Shown here piece after piece: positions 16,693 to 26,090 of a DNA stretch of 64,000 nt. The translations under genes were made by a program, and so were the position numbers. The stretch's first letter is position 1. Every line of letters starts with the position of its first letter. Under the pieces are notes generated by a model that saw only the letters and a program-made list of their open reading frames with translations, was not told the DNA's origin and did not search any database. The stretch spans positions 1,116,001-1,180,000 of the forward strand of contig JAJCZU010000002.1 of the NCBI GenBank assembly GCA_029262235.1. Reading direction: 5' to 3'. This stretch comes from Candidatus Eiseniibacteriota bacterium. Its GTDB lineage: Bacteria; Orphanbacterota; Orphanbacteria; Orphanbacterales; Orphanbacteraceae.

Positions 16693-17154
16693 GTGACTCC
16701 TGCCAACCAATATCTGGCCATACTTCACGGCCCCAATCTCGATCGTCTGGGGGAGAGGGATCCGAAGTGGTACGGTTCTGACACCCTTGCTATAATCAAC
16801 GCGGAAATCGAATCCCTTGCACGGGAACTCGGATTCGGAACGCAGACATTCCAGACCAATGTCGAAGGGGAGATGATCGACCGCCTGCACGCGATCGAAT
16901 CGCAGTGCGCGGGAGTCATCATCAATGCGGGCGCCTGGACGCACACCAGCATCGCGATCCGGGACGCCGTCTCGCAGCTCCCCTGTCCGGTCGTGGAAGT
17001 ACATTTGTCCAACGTTTACGCACGGGAGCCGTTCAGGCACAAGTCGGTTCTGGAAGACATCGTCGTCGGAAAGATCCTCGGCTTCGGCAAGGACAGCTAC
17101 CTGCTTGCGGTTCGTGCGCTGGCCTCCAGGCACGAGAGGAGTCGTCAAGAATGA
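16693..17154 (+). CDS. aroQ: Type II 3-dehydroquinate dehydratase
   Basis: AroQ dehydrates 3-dehydroquinate to 3-dehydroshikimate, the step after AroB, in a dodecameric cytoplasmic enzyme. The 153-residue size is normal. GPNLDRLGERDPKWYG carries the catalytic Arg and Tyr, IINAGAWTHTSIAIRD the substrate loop, and VEVHLSNVYAREPFRH the catalytic Glu/His pair. One detail differs from common relatives: TNVEGEM in place of the frequent NHEGE. GTG 16693 follows the TPR stop by 11 nt. Its stop overlaps efp through ATGA. Confidence 0.93.
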   Translation: MTPANQYLAILHGPNLDRLGERDPKWYGSDTLAIINAEIESLARELGFGTQTFQTNVEGEMIDRLHAIESQCAGVIINAGAWTHTSIAIRDAVSQLPCPVVEVHLSNVYAREPFRHKSVLEDIVVGKILGFGKDSYLLAVRALASRHERSRQE

Positions 17155-17717
17155 TTGGAGCCACCGAAGTCAAACCGGGTATGGCGCTCCGGCTCGAGAA
17201 CCAGCTGTTCTACGTCACGCAGTATCAGCACGTCAAGCCGGGTAAAGGGGGCGCGTTCATCCGCCTCAAATTGAAGAACGCGGAAACAGGCGCGGTGCTG
17301 GATCGAACGTATCGTGCCAGCGAAAAGTTCGACCAGGTTCGCCTCGAGCGAACGTCGATGCAGTACCTGTATTCCGCCGGTGACGAGTATCACTTCATGA
17401 ATGAAGAGACATACGAACAGATCGCACTGCACAAGGATTTCCTCGGCGAGACAACGGTCTCACTGCTCAAGGAACAAATGAACATCGACGTGCTCATGAG
17501 CGAAGAGGGCAAGGCGATCACGTGCGAGATGCCGAACTTCGTGGAGCTCACGGTCGTGCAGACCGACCCGGGCGTCAAAGGCGATACCGCTTCCGGCGGA
17601 ACGAAGCCGGCAACGCTCGAAACCGGAGCCATTGTTCAGGTACCGCTCTTCCTCGAGGAAGGGACCGTTATCAAAGTCGACACAAGATCGTGCAGTTACG
17701 TGGAGCGCGTCTCCTAG
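17151..17717 (+). CDS. efp: Translation elongation factor P
   Basis: EF-P binds stalled ribosomes at polyproline stretches and speeds peptide-bond formation. The 188-residue protein has the three OB/KOW-like domains. The tip loop reads VKPGKGGAF, so a lysine (residue 32) is at the position modified in many species. No modification enzyme (EpmA, EpmB, EarP) is in the window. ATG 17151 makes an ATGA junction with aroQ and has GAGGAG upstream. A frame reaching back to 16905 runs inside aroQ and is discarded. accB follows 8 nt later, and efp-accB is a common pairing in bacteria. Confidence 0.95.
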   Translation: MIGATEVKPGMALRLENQLFYVTQYQHVKPGKGGAFIRLKLKNAETGAVLDRTYRASEKFDQVRLERTSMQYLYSAGDEYHFMNEETYEQIALHKDFLGETTVSLLKEQMNIDVLMSEEGKAITCEMPNFVELTVVQTDPGVKGDTASGGTKPATLETGAIVQVPLFLEEGTVIKVDTRSCSYVERVS

Positions 17718-17725
17718 GAGGACCG

Positions 17726-18211
17726 ATGCGACAGGACGAAATCCGCAATCTGATCCGCATGGTCGAAGAGAGCGAAGTCGAGGAGATCGAGATTTCGCAT
17801 ACCTTCTGGGGCAAAAAAGTGCGAATCAGCAAAAAAGCGTCAGCAAGTCCCATGCTGGCCGCCGCCACAGCGCCCGCGGCTCTACCTTCCGGGCAACCTT
17901 CCGATACTCCGATAGAGACGGCAGAAGTCGCCGCCGGCCAGACAGAAGCGGACGAGATGGATATTACCGATCTCGTCCCCGTGAAGTCACCGATGGTCGG
18001 TACGTTCTATGCCGCGCCCTCACCCGATGCGGACCCTTTCGCCAAGCTGGGCGACTCCGTAACGCATGGGCAGGTCGTCTGCATCATCGAGGCGATGAAG
18101 CTCATGAACGAGATTCGGGCCGAGTCGGACGGCAAGATCGTCAAAGTACTCGTCGAGAACGGGGAGCCGGTCGAGTTCGGCCAGACTCTCTACTTACTGA
18201 CACCCGCCTAA
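17726..18211 (+). CDS. accB: Biotin carboxyl carrier protein of acetyl-CoA carboxylase
   Basis: AccB carries the biotin that AccC carboxylates for malonyl-CoA synthesis. The 161-residue protein has an N-terminal helical part ([18 protein letters not shown]), an Ala/Pro/Thr-rich flexible linker, and a biotinyl domain beginning at [10 protein letters not shown]. The biotinylated lysine is K125 in the motif [12 protein letters not shown] 17726 follows a strong AGGAGG. A hairpin follows the stop, and pilT is inserted between this gene and accC. No accA or accD is present in the window. Confidence 0.95.
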   Translation: MRQDEIRNLIRMVEESEVEEIEISHTFWGKKVRISKKASASPMLAAATAPAALPSGQPSDTPIETAEVAAGQTEADEMDITDLVPVKSPMVGTFYAAPSPDADPFAKLGDSVTHGQVVCIIEAMKLMNEIRAESDGKIVKVLVENGEPVEFGQTLYLLTPA

Positions 18212-18213
18212 GG

Positions 18214-18246
18214 GAAGACCTTCCCGGGCGGAACCCGGGGGTCTTC
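18214..18246 (+). promoter_or_regulatory. Hairpin covering the pilT ribosome-binding region
   Basis: GAAGACC (18214-18220) pairs with GGTCTTC (18240-18246), and CCCGGG (18223-18228) pairs with CCCGGG (18234-18239). The loop is 5 nt (CGGAA) and there is a 2-nt bulge (TT) on the 5' side. The stem ends one base before the TTG start of pilT and contains its only G-rich Shine-Dalgarno-like stretch. No U-tract follows, so a translational control element or mRNA processing site is more likely than a terminator. Confidence 0.55.
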
Positions 18247-18247
18247 G

Positions 18248-19393
18248 TTGATCAATCTGCATGCGCTCTTGAAGGAAATGGTGAAGCTCCGCGCTTCGGA
18301 TCTTCACCTCAAAGTCAATTCCCCCCCCACGTTCCGCATCGACGGCGAGCTTCGACGGGCCGACATGGAAGGTCTCACGGCCGACACGCTGGTCGACCTT
18401 TCGAAGCAGGCGCTTTCGCCTGACCAGCTGGAAACCCTGCACAAGGCGCACGGTGTCGACTTCGCGATCATGGTGCCGGGCGTCGCCCGTTTCCGCGGGA
18501 ACATCCATCAGCAGCGCGGCACTCTCGCGATGACCTTCCGTTGCGTGCCGATGATCATCCCGAAACTTTCGGACCTGCATCTTCCGCCGGTTCTCGAAGA
18601 AATCGCGCTCAAGAAGCGCGGACTCGTTCTCGTGACGGGAACAGTGGGGTCGGGGAAGTCGACTTCGCTCGCGGCGATGATCAATCACATCAACGAAAAT
18701 CGAAACTACAAGGTGATTACGGTCGAAGATCCGATCGAATATCTGCACACGGACAAAAAGGGGTTCGTGATCCAGCGCGAAGTAGGGGATGACACGCCGA
18801 GTTATCACGAAGCGCTCCGTCACATCCTGCGCCAGGATCCGAACGTGATCCTGATCGGGGAGATCCGGGATATCGAAACGATGACGATTGCGCTGACAGC
18901 GGCCAACACGGGGCACCTCGTGTTTTCGACGCTTCACACCATCGATGCCATGCAGACGATGAACCGCGTGATCTCCTTCTATCCGCCTCACCAGCACAAA
19001 GAGATCCGTTTCCTGATGGCCTCATCGTTGCAAGCGATTGTTTCGCAAAGACTTGTAAAACGAGCAGGGACCCTCGGCCGTGTCCCGGCCGCTGAAATTC
19101 TTGTCTGTAATGCCGCCATCCGAGACTATATAATGGAGTCAGACAAGACGGCGATGATCCATACGGCGATTCAAGAGGGTTACACCGAATACGGGATGCA
19201 GACCTTCGACCAGTCGCTGATGCGCCTGTACAAAGAAGAAAAAATTACTTTCGAAGAAGCGCTGCACCACGCCTCGAACCCGAGCGAATTCGATCTTCGG
19301 GCCCGCGGCATCGAAGCGACGTCCGACAAGTCGTGGGACATCTTCGAAGGAAAAGGCACCACCGTCGCCGAGGAGGTCGAAAACGACGCCTGA
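18248..19393 (+). CDS. pilT: Type IV pilus retraction/twitching ATPase PilT
   Basis: PilT is a hexameric cytoplasmic ATPase that powers pilus retraction. The 381-residue protein shows an N-terminal PAS-like domain ([18 protein letters not shown]), Walker [10 protein letters not shown], the Asp box [12 protein letters not shown], Walker B LIGEIRD and the His box [11 protein letters not shown] 18248 is chosen because residues 1-20 align with the usual PilT N-terminus and no better in-frame start exists. ATG 18278 would cut the first helix. No other pilus gene is in the window. It could be one of the PilT-like paralogues of unknown role. Its position between accB and accC is unusual. Confidence 0.9.
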   Translation: MINLHALLKEMVKLRASDLHLKVNSPPTFRIDGELRRADMEGLTADTLVDLSKQALSPDQLETLHKAHGVDFAIMVPGVARFRGNIHQQRGTLAMTFRCVPMIIPKLSDLHLPPVLEEIALKKRGLVLVTGTVGSGKSTSLAAMINHINENRNYKVITVEDPIEYLHTDKKGFVIQREVGDDTPSYHEALRHILRQDPNVILIGEIRDIETMTIALTAANTGHLVFSTLHTIDAMQTMNRVISFYPPHQHKEIRFLMASSLQAIVSQRLVKRAGTLGRVPAAEILVCNAAIRDYIMESDKTAMIHTAIQEGYTEYGMQTFDQSLMRLYKEEKITFEEALHHASNPSEFDLRARGIEATSDKSWDIFEGKGTTVAEEVENDA

Positions 19394-19421
19394 CGCGCGG
19401 GCAGGCCCTCGGGAGATTCCC

Positions 19422-20816
19422 ATGTTCCGCAAGATTCTGATCGCCAACCGCGGGGAGATCGCCCTGCGCGTGATTCGCGCGTGTCGTGAACTCGGGATTC
19501 AGACGGTCGCCGTCTATTCCGAAGCCGACCGCGACTCCCTGCATGTTCGCTTTGCGGACGAGGACGTCTGCATCGGACCTCCGCTTTCGACCGACAGCTA
19601 TCTGAACATTCCACGCATCATCGCCGCCGCCGAAGTGACCGACGCCGACGCGATCCATCCGGGGTACGGCTTCCTTGCCGAAAACGCCCGCTTTGCCGAA
19701 ATCTGTGAATCGTGCGACATCAAATTCATCGGCGCGTCCCCGGACGTGATCCGGCGCATGGGGAACAAAGCCGCCGCGCGCCGCACGATGATGGAAGCCG
19801 GCGTCCCGGTGATTCCCGGTACGGAAGGGCTGATCGAGTCCGAGACCGAAGCGATGGCGTTCGCCCGCGAGTTCGGGTACCCGATCATGATCAAGGCAGC
19901 GGCAGGTGGTGGCGGAAAAGGGATGCGGGTCGCGACGGACGACGCCTCTTTCACCCAGGGACTATCATCCGCGCGCGCCGAAGCCGAAGCGAACTTCGGG
20001 GACGGAAGCCTCTATCTGGAACGCATGATCCTCGGCGGCCGCCACATCGAGATCCAGCTCATGGGCGACAGCCACGGGAACGTGATTCACTTCGGCGAGC
20101 GTGACTGCTCGGTCCAGCGCCGCCATCAGAAGCTGATCGAAGAAGCGCCGTCGCCGATCGTTTCCCCGGAAATGCGCAAAGCGATGGGGGAGGCCGCGGT
20201 CCTCGGCGCGAAGAAAGTAAACTACGAAGGCGCCGGGACGATCGAGTTTCTCGTCGACAAGGACAACAACTTCTTCTTTATGGAAATGAACACGCGGATC
20301 CAGGTGGAGCACCCGGTCACGGAGCAGGTCACCGGCATCGACCTCGTGAAAACGCAGATTCGTGTCGCGGCCGGCGAGGAAATGCCCTTCAAGCAGGAGG
20401 ACATCGTCATCCGCGGGCACGCGATGGAGTGCCGCATCAACGCCGAAAATCCCGATCAGAACTTCATGCCGTCACCCGGCACCCTGCATTCGTTTCACAT
20501 GCCCGGCGGGCCCGGAATCCGCGTCGACACGCACGCGCACGAGGGCTATACCGTTTCCCCGCACTACGACTCGATGATCGCAAAGATCATCACGTTCGGC
20601 AAAGACCGTACGGAAGCCATCGCCCGCATGAAGCGCGCCCTGCGCGAGCTCGTGATCGAGGGGATCTGGACGACTGTGCCTTTCCACCTCGATATCCTCG
20701 AACATCCCCGCTTCGTGAACTCGCAGATCGACGTCCGCTTCGTGGACGATCTGATGAAAGCCGAGCAGTCCGGCGAGGATGACGAAGACGAGGAGCAGGA
20801 GAGTCAGGCGTCCTGA
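19422..20816 (+). CDS. accC: Biotin carboxylase of acetyl-CoA carboxylase
   Basis: AccC carboxylates biotin on AccB, using ATP and bicarbonate. The protein has 464 residues: the N-terminal [26 protein letters not shown], the glycine-rich ATP loop [11 protein letters not shown], the catalytic [19 protein letters not shown], and [16 protein letters not shown]. The C-terminus carries an extra acidic tail (EDDEDEEQE). GGGAGA lies just before the ATG. Its stop overlaps the proposed CTG start of thiE. It is separated from accB by pilT. Confidence 0.95.
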   Translation: MFRKILIANRGEIALRVIRACRELGIQTVAVYSEADRDSLHVRFADEDVCIGPPLSTDSYLNIPRIIAAAEVTDADAIHPGYGFLAENARFAEICESCDIKFIGASPDVIRRMGNKAAARRTMMEAGVPVIPGTEGLIESETEAMAFAREFGYPIMIKAAAGGGGKGMRVATDDASFTQGLSSARAEAEANFGDGSLYLERMILGGRHIEIQLMGDSHGNVIHFGERDCSVQRRHQKLIEEAPSPIVSPEMRKAMGEAAVLGAKKVNYEGAGTIEFLVDKDNNFFFMEMNTRIQVEHPVTEQVTGIDLVKTQIRVAAGEEMPFKQEDIVIRGHAMECRINAENPDQNFMPSPGTLHSFHMPGGPGIRVDTHAHEGYTVSPHYDSMIAKIITFGKDRTEAIARMKRALRELVIEGIWTTVPFHLDILEHPRFVNSQIDVRFVDDLMKAEQSGEDDEDEEQESQAS

Positions 20817-21472
20817 AAATTCGATCCTTCGAAACCCCCGCACTGACTGCCATCGCCGATCCCCGATTTCTTCCCATCGATGAGCTCGCGCGCATTCTCC
20901 CGGCCGTGATCAAGGCGGGTGCAGGCGCCATACAGGTCCGCGTGAAAAGCCTTGCGACGTCAGATTGGATACGCTACGTTCGCGCTGCCGGCGAGATAGT
21001 GCGGGCGAACGAGGCGCTTTTCCTGGTGAACGACCGGGTCGATATCGCGCTGGTCGCCCGCGCCGACGGAGTCCATCTGGGGGTGAACGATCTGCCGGTC
21101 CGCGAGGCGCGTGCGCTGCTCGGACCGGGCGCCGTGATCGGCGCAACGGCAAGAACACCGGAAGCGGCAGTGCAAGCGGAGAGAGACGGCGCGGATTACA
21201 TCGGAATCGGCCCTCTTTTTGCGTCGCCTACGAAACCTGATCTCTCCCCACTTCCTGATGGCCGCATCGAGGCCGTTCGGAACGCGACCCGTCTATCCCT
21301 CGTCGGGATCGGGGGCATCGACAGAGACCGTGCCCGCAAGGCCGGCGCCCTCGGCATCGACGGCATCGCCGTCATTTCCGCTCTCTGGAATAGTGCGAAT
21401 CCCGCGGAAGAAACGCGGGAACTGGTGAACGGGTTTCGGGAGGGCAGACGAATTGAGCCGCAAAGGGAATAA
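20813..21472 (+). CDS. thiE: Thiamine-phosphate synthase-like protein, probable CTG start
   Basis: ThiE joins the thiazole and pyrimidine halves of thiamine. Conserved features include ALTAIADPR (first strand), [43 protein letters not shown] and LVGIGGI. A GTG at 20906 is the first standard start, but it would delete the first strand and helix. Between the last in-frame stop (20780-20782) and 20906 there is no ATG, GTG or TTG. CTG 20813 has AGGAG at 20797-20801 and makes a CTGA overlap with the accC stop, matching the 4-nt junctions found throughout. From there the protein has 219 residues, the usual ThiE length. A TenI-type paralogue cannot be excluded. Confidence 0.82.
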   Translation: MKIRSFETPALTAIADPRFLPIDELARILPAVIKAGAGAIQVRVKSLATSDWIRYVRAAGEIVRANEALFLVNDRVDIALVARADGVHLGVNDLPVREARALLGPGAVIGATARTPEAAVQAERDGADYIGIGPLFASPTKPDLSPLPDGRIEAVRNATRLSLVGIGGIDRDRARKAGALGIDGIAVISALWNSANPAEETRELVNGFREGRRIEPQRE

Positions 21473-23933
21473 GTCGGCCGCGCAGGCCTCGGTAGATCGC
21501 GAACAGAAAATACTGGGAGTGCTGCTCATTTCGCTCAGCCTTCTCGTGGCGCTCGGCCTCGTTCAGAACGGCCAGGGCGCACTCGACGGCAGCGAGGCGC
21601 GCCGCATCAACCGTTTCGTTTCTCACGGGCTCACTTCTTTCCTGGGGCTCGGCGCCTGGGTGATTCCGTTTCTTCTGATACGCCTGGGCTGGAATCGTCT
21701 GGCCGGCGCCTCCTGGCGCGATCTGCTCCACGTTCTGCTCGTCGCGGCGGCCGGACTCATCACATTCTCATTACTTTCGTTTTCGACCGGTCTCCTCCAG
21801 ACGCAGGAGAGCCGCCTCTTTTTCGGAGGCAATCTCGGCGAAACACTCTTCTCCGTCGCCAATCAGAACTTCGGCGCGATCGGCAGTACGCTGATCGCGT
21901 TTACGTTCTTCTTCGTCGTGCTCATCTGGGTTTACGACATCGCCATTCCGCGCCTGAACGCCGATGAATGGGGCGCGGCGATCCGCCGCATGCCCGGAGT
22001 GGCATGGGCCGCAGCCCGGCGCGGATGGACGGGGCTCACCACGTTCTTCGCCGGTGTCGCCGAAGCGGTCCAGGAGCGGCTGTTCGGCGTCGAGGAGGAA
22101 GAGGACGAAGCGTACGAGTATGAGGAGGGGGACGAGGACGAGGACGGCGAGGAGTACGAAGACGGCGAGGAAGCCGGACTGGAAGAAGACGGACTGGAAG
22201 AAGACGAGCTGGAAGAGGACGAGGACGAAGAGGATGACGAAGAGGATGACTACGAAGAAGAAGATGCCGCGGACGAAGACGAAGAAGCGACCGAGGTCGC
22301 CGACGTGCCCGTTGCGATCCTGGCCGGTGACGACGGCCAGCCTCAAATCGTAAAGCCGGCACTCACGGAACTCAAAACGACATCGAAACTCGTCCGTCGG
22401 CCGCTTACGCCAAAAGGCGAAAAACAATACCTGTTCCCGCCGCTCGACCTCCTGGCCGACCCGGCCGAGAACGAACCGACGATTTCGGAAGAGTATCTCC
22501 TGGAGCAGTCCGACCGCCTCGAGAAGCGCCTGCTCGAATTCGGTGTGAAAGCCAAAGTGATCGAAGTGCATCCCGGGCCGGTAATCACCCGCTTCGAACT
22601 GGAGCCCGGTCCCGGCGTCAAGGTGCAGCAGATTTCGAATCTCTCGGACGACCTGGCGCTGGTCATGCGCGCGAAACGCATTCGCATCGTGGCCCCGATC
22701 CCGGGCAAAGGCGCCGTGGGGATCGAAATTCCGAATCCGAAGACGCGCACTGTCTACCTCAAGGAAATCCTGACGTCGAAACATTATGCCGAGCGGACCA
22801 GCAAGCTCGCCATCGTTCTCGGGAAGGACATTTCGGGGCGCCCGATGGTCTCTTCGCTCGAAGACATGCCGCATCTACTGATCGCCGGCGCGACAGGCGC
22901 CGGCAAGAGCGTCTGTATCCATGCCGTGCTGAGCAGCCTTCTCTTCGGGGCCGCCCCCGAAGAAGTGCACCTCATGATGATCGATCCGAAGATGCTCGAG
23001 ATGACGATGTACAACGGCATCCCCCATTTGATTCATCCTGTCGTCACCGATCCACGCGAGGCGGCGGCCGTGCTGCGATGGGCCGTCGGCGAGATGGAAC
23101 GGCGGTACAAGCTGCTCGCCAAACTGGGTGTCCGCAACATCCGCGACTACAACGGAAACCTGGACAAGCTCCGCAAATCCGTCGAAGTGATGGACGAGGG
23201 GCTCACGCTCGAACCGCTCCCGTACATCGTGATCGTGATCGACGAGTTCGCGGATCTGATTCTGACGGCGCCGAGTGAAATCGAAGACTCCGTGGCGCGC
23301 CTCGCGCAGATGGCGCGCGCGATCGGGATTCATCTCGTGCTCGCGACACAGCGTCCTTCCGTGAACGTCATTACCGGCGTCATCAAAGCGAACTTCCCGT
23401 CGCGGATCGCGTTTCAGGTCGCGTCGAAAATCGACTCGCGCACAATTCTTGACGCAAACGGCGCGGAAAAGCTCCTGGGCAAAGGCGACATGCTGTTCGT
23501 GTTCGCGGGCCGTCCCGAGGTGCATCGTATTCACGGCGCGTTCGTGACGACGGAAGAAACGAACGAACTGGTCATGTTCCTGAAGGAGCAGGGCTACACG
23601 CCGAAAAACCGCCGCACGCTCGATCTGGAAGAGGAAACCGGCCCCCATACCAAAAACGCGGACGGGAACACGCCGTTCGAGGATGACCTGTTCGATGACG
23701 CCGCGCGCATCGTGATCCGGTCGGGGCAGGGCTCGGTCTCGCTGCTGCAGCGGCGCCTTCGCGTCGGCTATTCGCGGGCGGCACGCCTCGTGGATCTGCT
23801 GGAGCAGGCTGGAATCGTCGGCCCGTTCGAAGGATCGAAAGCGCGCGAAGTCCTGGTCGATGAAGAGTGGCTCCGCCTTCGGGAACAGGAAAACCTGGAG
23901 GACACGGGCGATAAGCTCGGCGACCTCTTGTGA
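21453..23933 (+). CDS. ftsK: DNA translocase FtsK/SpoIIIE
   Basis: FtsK pumps chromosomal DNA through the closing septum and activates dimer resolution. The 826-residue protein has four N-terminal membrane segments within residues ~20-165. An extremely acidic tract (residues ~213-282, almost only Glu and Asp) comes next. After that are the alpha domain (PGPVITRFELEPGPGVKVQQ), the RecA-like motor (Walker A AGATGAGKSV, Walker B IVIVIDEFADL) and a C-terminal gamma winged-helix (GSVSLLQRRLRVGYSRAARL). TTG 21453 follows GGGAGGG and overlaps thiE by 20 nt. The linker is short compared with the long Pro/Gln linkers of gammaproteobacterial FtsK. Confidence 0.95.
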   Translation: MSRKGNKSAAQASVDREQKILGVLLISLSLLVALGLVQNGQGALDGSEARRINRFVSHGLTSFLGLGAWVIPFLLIRLGWNRLAGASWRDLLHVLLVAAAGLITFSLLSFSTGLLQTQESRLFFGGNLGETLFSVANQNFGAIGSTLIAFTFFFVVLIWVYDIAIPRLNADEWGAAIRRMPGVAWAAARRGWTGLTTFFAGVAEAVQERLFGVEEEEDEAYEYEEGDEDEDGEEYEDGEEAGLEEDGLEEDELEEDEDEEDDEEDDYEEEDAADEDEEATEVADVPVAILAGDDGQPQIVKPALTELKTTSKLVRRPLTPKGEKQYLFPPLDLLADPAENEPTISEEYLLEQSDRLEKRLLEFGVKAKVIEVHPGPVITRFELEPGPGVKVQQISNLSDDLALVMRAKRIRIVAPIPGKGAVGIEIPNPKTRTVYLKEILTSKHYAERTSKLAIVLGKDISGRPMVSSLEDMPHLLIAGATGAGKSVCIHAVLSSLLFGAAPEEVHLMMIDPKMLEMTMYNGIPHLIHPVVTDPREAAAVLRWAVGEMERRYKLLAKLGVRNIRDYNGNLDKLRKSVEVMDEGLTLEPLPYIVIVIDEFADLILTAPSEIEDSVARLAQMARAIGIHLVLATQRPSVNVITGVIKANFPSRIAFQVASKIDSRTILDANGAEKLLGKGDMLFVFAGRPEVHRIHGAFVTTEETNELVMFLKEQGYTPKNRRTLDLEEETGPHTKNADGNTPFEDDLFDDAARIVIRSGQGSVSLLQRRLRVGYSRAARLVDLLEQAGIVGPFEGSKAREVLVDEEWLRLREQENLEDTGDKLGDLL

Positions 23934-24697
23934 GCCGCGTAGACGGCATCCTGTTCGACATCGACGGCGTCCTGACGCAGGACGGGCAGGCGCTTCCCGG
24001 CGCCGTGCAAACCATCGCCGCGCTGCGCGATCGTTCGTTTCCGTTTCGTCTCATCACGAACACCACGCGAAAATCCAGACGGGATACAGCCCGTTCTCTT
24101 GGCCTGGCCGGCCTCGCGATCGAGGAGTCGGAAATCCTGACGCCGGTTCTTGCCGCCAGGCGACTGCTTCAGCAAAGAAACTGGCGGGGGCACTACCTCG
24201 TGGATCGACGCGCGACCGCGGATCTGCCGCCGGAAGCAGAGAACGATCCGGACGCGGTTCTCGTGGGCGACCTCGGGGATGGTTTCACAGTAGAACGTTT
24301 GAACATCGCCTTTCGACATCTGAAACGAGGCGCGGCGCTGATCGCGCTCCAGAAGAACCGATACTGGCTGGCGGGCGGCGTGCCGACGCTCGACGCGGGC
24401 CCCTTCGTAGCCGCGCTCGAGTTCGCGGCCGGGATCGAAGCGGAGATTCTGGGAAAGCCCGGCGACGCGTTCTTCCGCACCGCGGAGCAGGAACTCTTCG
24501 AGGGCAGAGGAGGGCGCGCGGCGCTGATCGGCGACCGCTGGGAGACGGATGTGGAGGGCGCTCGCTCCGCCGGTTTCGACGGGATTCTCGTCAAGACGGG
24601 GATGTACGAGCCCGGTGACGAGGGGAAGGGGCGTCCGGACGCCGTTCTCGCGTCGATCGACGAACTCCTGCCGTGGCTCGATTCTCCCCGCCCCTGA
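23930..24697 (+). CDS. HAD-superfamily subfamily IIA phosphatase (NagD/LHPP-like)
   Basis: This is a 255-residue HAD hydrolase. Motif I is LFDIDGVLT, motif II LITNTTRKSRR, the cap carries the GDLGDGFTVERLN region, and motif III/IV reads ALIGDRWETDVEGARSAG. The type-IIA cap places it with NagD, PGP and phospholysine phosphohistidine phosphatase (LHPP) relatives. The exact substrate is unknown. It starts at GTG 23930, which overlaps the ftsK stop (GTGA). There is no signal peptide. Confidence 0.85.
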   Translation: MSRVDGILFDIDGVLTQDGQALPGAVQTIAALRDRSFPFRLITNTTRKSRRDTARSLGLAGLAIEESEILTPVLAARRLLQQRNWRGHYLVDRRATADLPPEAENDPDAVLVGDLGDGFTVERLNIAFRHLKRGAALIALQKNRYWLAGGVPTLDAGPFVAALEFAAGIEAEILGKPGDAFFRTAEQELFEGRGGRAALIGDRWETDVEGARSAGFDGILVKTGMYEPGDEGKGRPDAVLASIDELLPWLDSPRP

Positions 24698-24746
24698 AGC
24701 CCTCTTTCCCCATGAGCGGGCCAGCCTTCCGTGGTAATCTCGGAGC

Positions 24747-26090
24747 ATGTCCAACAGACGCAAAAAAGTATTCATCCACACGCTCGGGTGTCCCAAGAAC
24801 GAGGTCGACAGCGAGGTGATGGCCGGAATCTTCCAGCGCGACGGCCTTGCGATCGCGGCCACGCCGGAAGAAGCCGACCTTGTCGTCGTCAATACGTGCT
24901 CGTTCATCGACACCGCCAAACAGGAATCAATCGACGCGATCCTCGAGGCCGGCCAGGACAAGGGGCACAGGAAGCTGCTCGTGACCGGCTGCCTGGCCGA
25001 GCGCTACGGCGATGAGCTGCTGAGGGAAATCCCCGAGATCGACGGGCTCGTGGGCGTACGCGCCCTCCAGACCGTCGGAGCGGCCGCGCAGCGTGTGCTC
25101 AAAGGGAGTCCGGTCTGCGACCGGGATCTCGCATGGCTTGCGGAAGAGCAGGACCCGCTTTCGGAAGCGCGCCTTTCGCTCGGCACGGCCCATTCGGCCT
25201 ACGTCAAAATCGCGGAAGGGTGCAACCGCCCGTGCGCGTTCTGCTCGATCCCGTCATTCCGCGGCAAGCTCGCGAGCCGCACCGTGCCGTCACTCGTGCA
25301 GGAGATGCGCGGCCTCGCGCTGCGGGGCGCGTCCGAGATCATTCTGATCGGCCAGGAGACGACGGCGTACGGGAACGACAGGAACGACGGCAGCTCGCTG
25401 CCCGCGCTCTTCGACGAGATCATGACGATCGAAGATCTGCGCTGGGTGCGTCTCATGTACGCGTATCCGAGCGCCGTTTCCGACGAACTGATCGATCGCC
25501 TGGGCCAGGGCAATATCTGTTCGTATCTGGACATGCCGATTCAACACGCGAGCACGAGCGTTCTGAAAAACATGCGCCGCGGCATGTCAGGGAACGTCAT
25601 CCGTGAAACCGTCGCGCGCCTTCGCGAGCGGGTGCCGGGGCTCACGCTGCGCACCACCGTGATGGTGGGATTTCCCGGCGAGACCGATGCCGACGTCGCC
25701 GAGCTTATCGAGTTCGTGAAAGAGGCCCGCTTCGATCATCTCGGCGTCTTTCCATTTTCTCCGCAGGAAGATACGCACGCCGCCACGCTTCCCGATCCGG
25801 TTCCCGAAGACGTGGCCCGCGACCGGCAGCAGATGGTCCTCGACGCGCAGGAAGAGATCGCGTACGCACGCACGCAGCGACTCGTAGGCACCACGCAGAC
25901 CGTGCTGATCGATGAGTTCATCGACGGCGAAACGCATGCACGCACCGAGATGGACGCGCCCGAGATCGACGGGGTCGTGACGATTCCCGGCTATGCCGGA
26001 GCTCCCGGCACGTACCTCGAAGTCGAAATCGAAGAAGCGTACGGCCCGACGCTCGTGGCGAGGGCACCGTCTCCCGCCGGCGCGCAATGA
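24747..26090 (+). CDS. rimO: Ribosomal protein S12 methylthiotransferase RimO
   Basis: RimO adds a methylthio group to the conserved aspartate of ribosomal protein S12, using two Fe-S clusters and SAM. The N-terminal UPF0004 domain has its three cluster cysteines in TLGCPKNEVD, VNTCSFID and VTGCLAER. The radical-SAM motif is CNRPCAFCSIPSFRG. A C-terminal TRAM domain (TQTVLIDEFIDGE...) ends the 447-residue protein. LGCPKN with SFRG supports RimO over MiaB. The ATG follows CGGAG, and the stop overlaps polA through ATGA. Confidence 0.95.
   Translation: MSNRRKKVFIHTLGCPKNEVDSEVMAGIFQRDGLAIAATPEEADLVVVNTCSFIDTAKQESIDAILEAGQDKGHRKLLVTGCLAERYGDELLREIPEIDGLVGVRALQTVGAAAQRVLKGSPVCDRDLAWLAEEQDPLSEARLSLGTAHSAYVKIAEGCNRPCAFCSIPSFRGKLASRTVPSLVQEMRGLALRGASEIILIGQETTAYGNDRNDGSSLPALFDEIMTIEDLRWVRLMYAYPSAVSDELIDRLGQGNICSYLDMPIQHASTSVLKNMRRGMSGNVIRETVARLRERVPGLTLRTTVMVGFPGETDADVAELIEFVKEARFDHLGVFPFSPQEDTHAATLPDPVPEDVARDRQQMVLDAQEEIAYARTQRLVGTTQTVLIDEFIDGETHARTEMDAPEIDGVVTIPGYAGAPGTYLEVEIEEAYGPTLVARAPSPAGAQ

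Noticed and set aside
20700-20900. TPP riboswitch ahead of thiE
   Set aside because: The region is accC coding sequence with no gap. No TPP-type conserved core was seen.
22089-22300. Tandem DNA repeat or phase-variation tract
   Set aside because: The GAAGAC/GAGGAC repetition follows from encoding Glu/Asp; unit length is irregular and there is no perfect tandem array.
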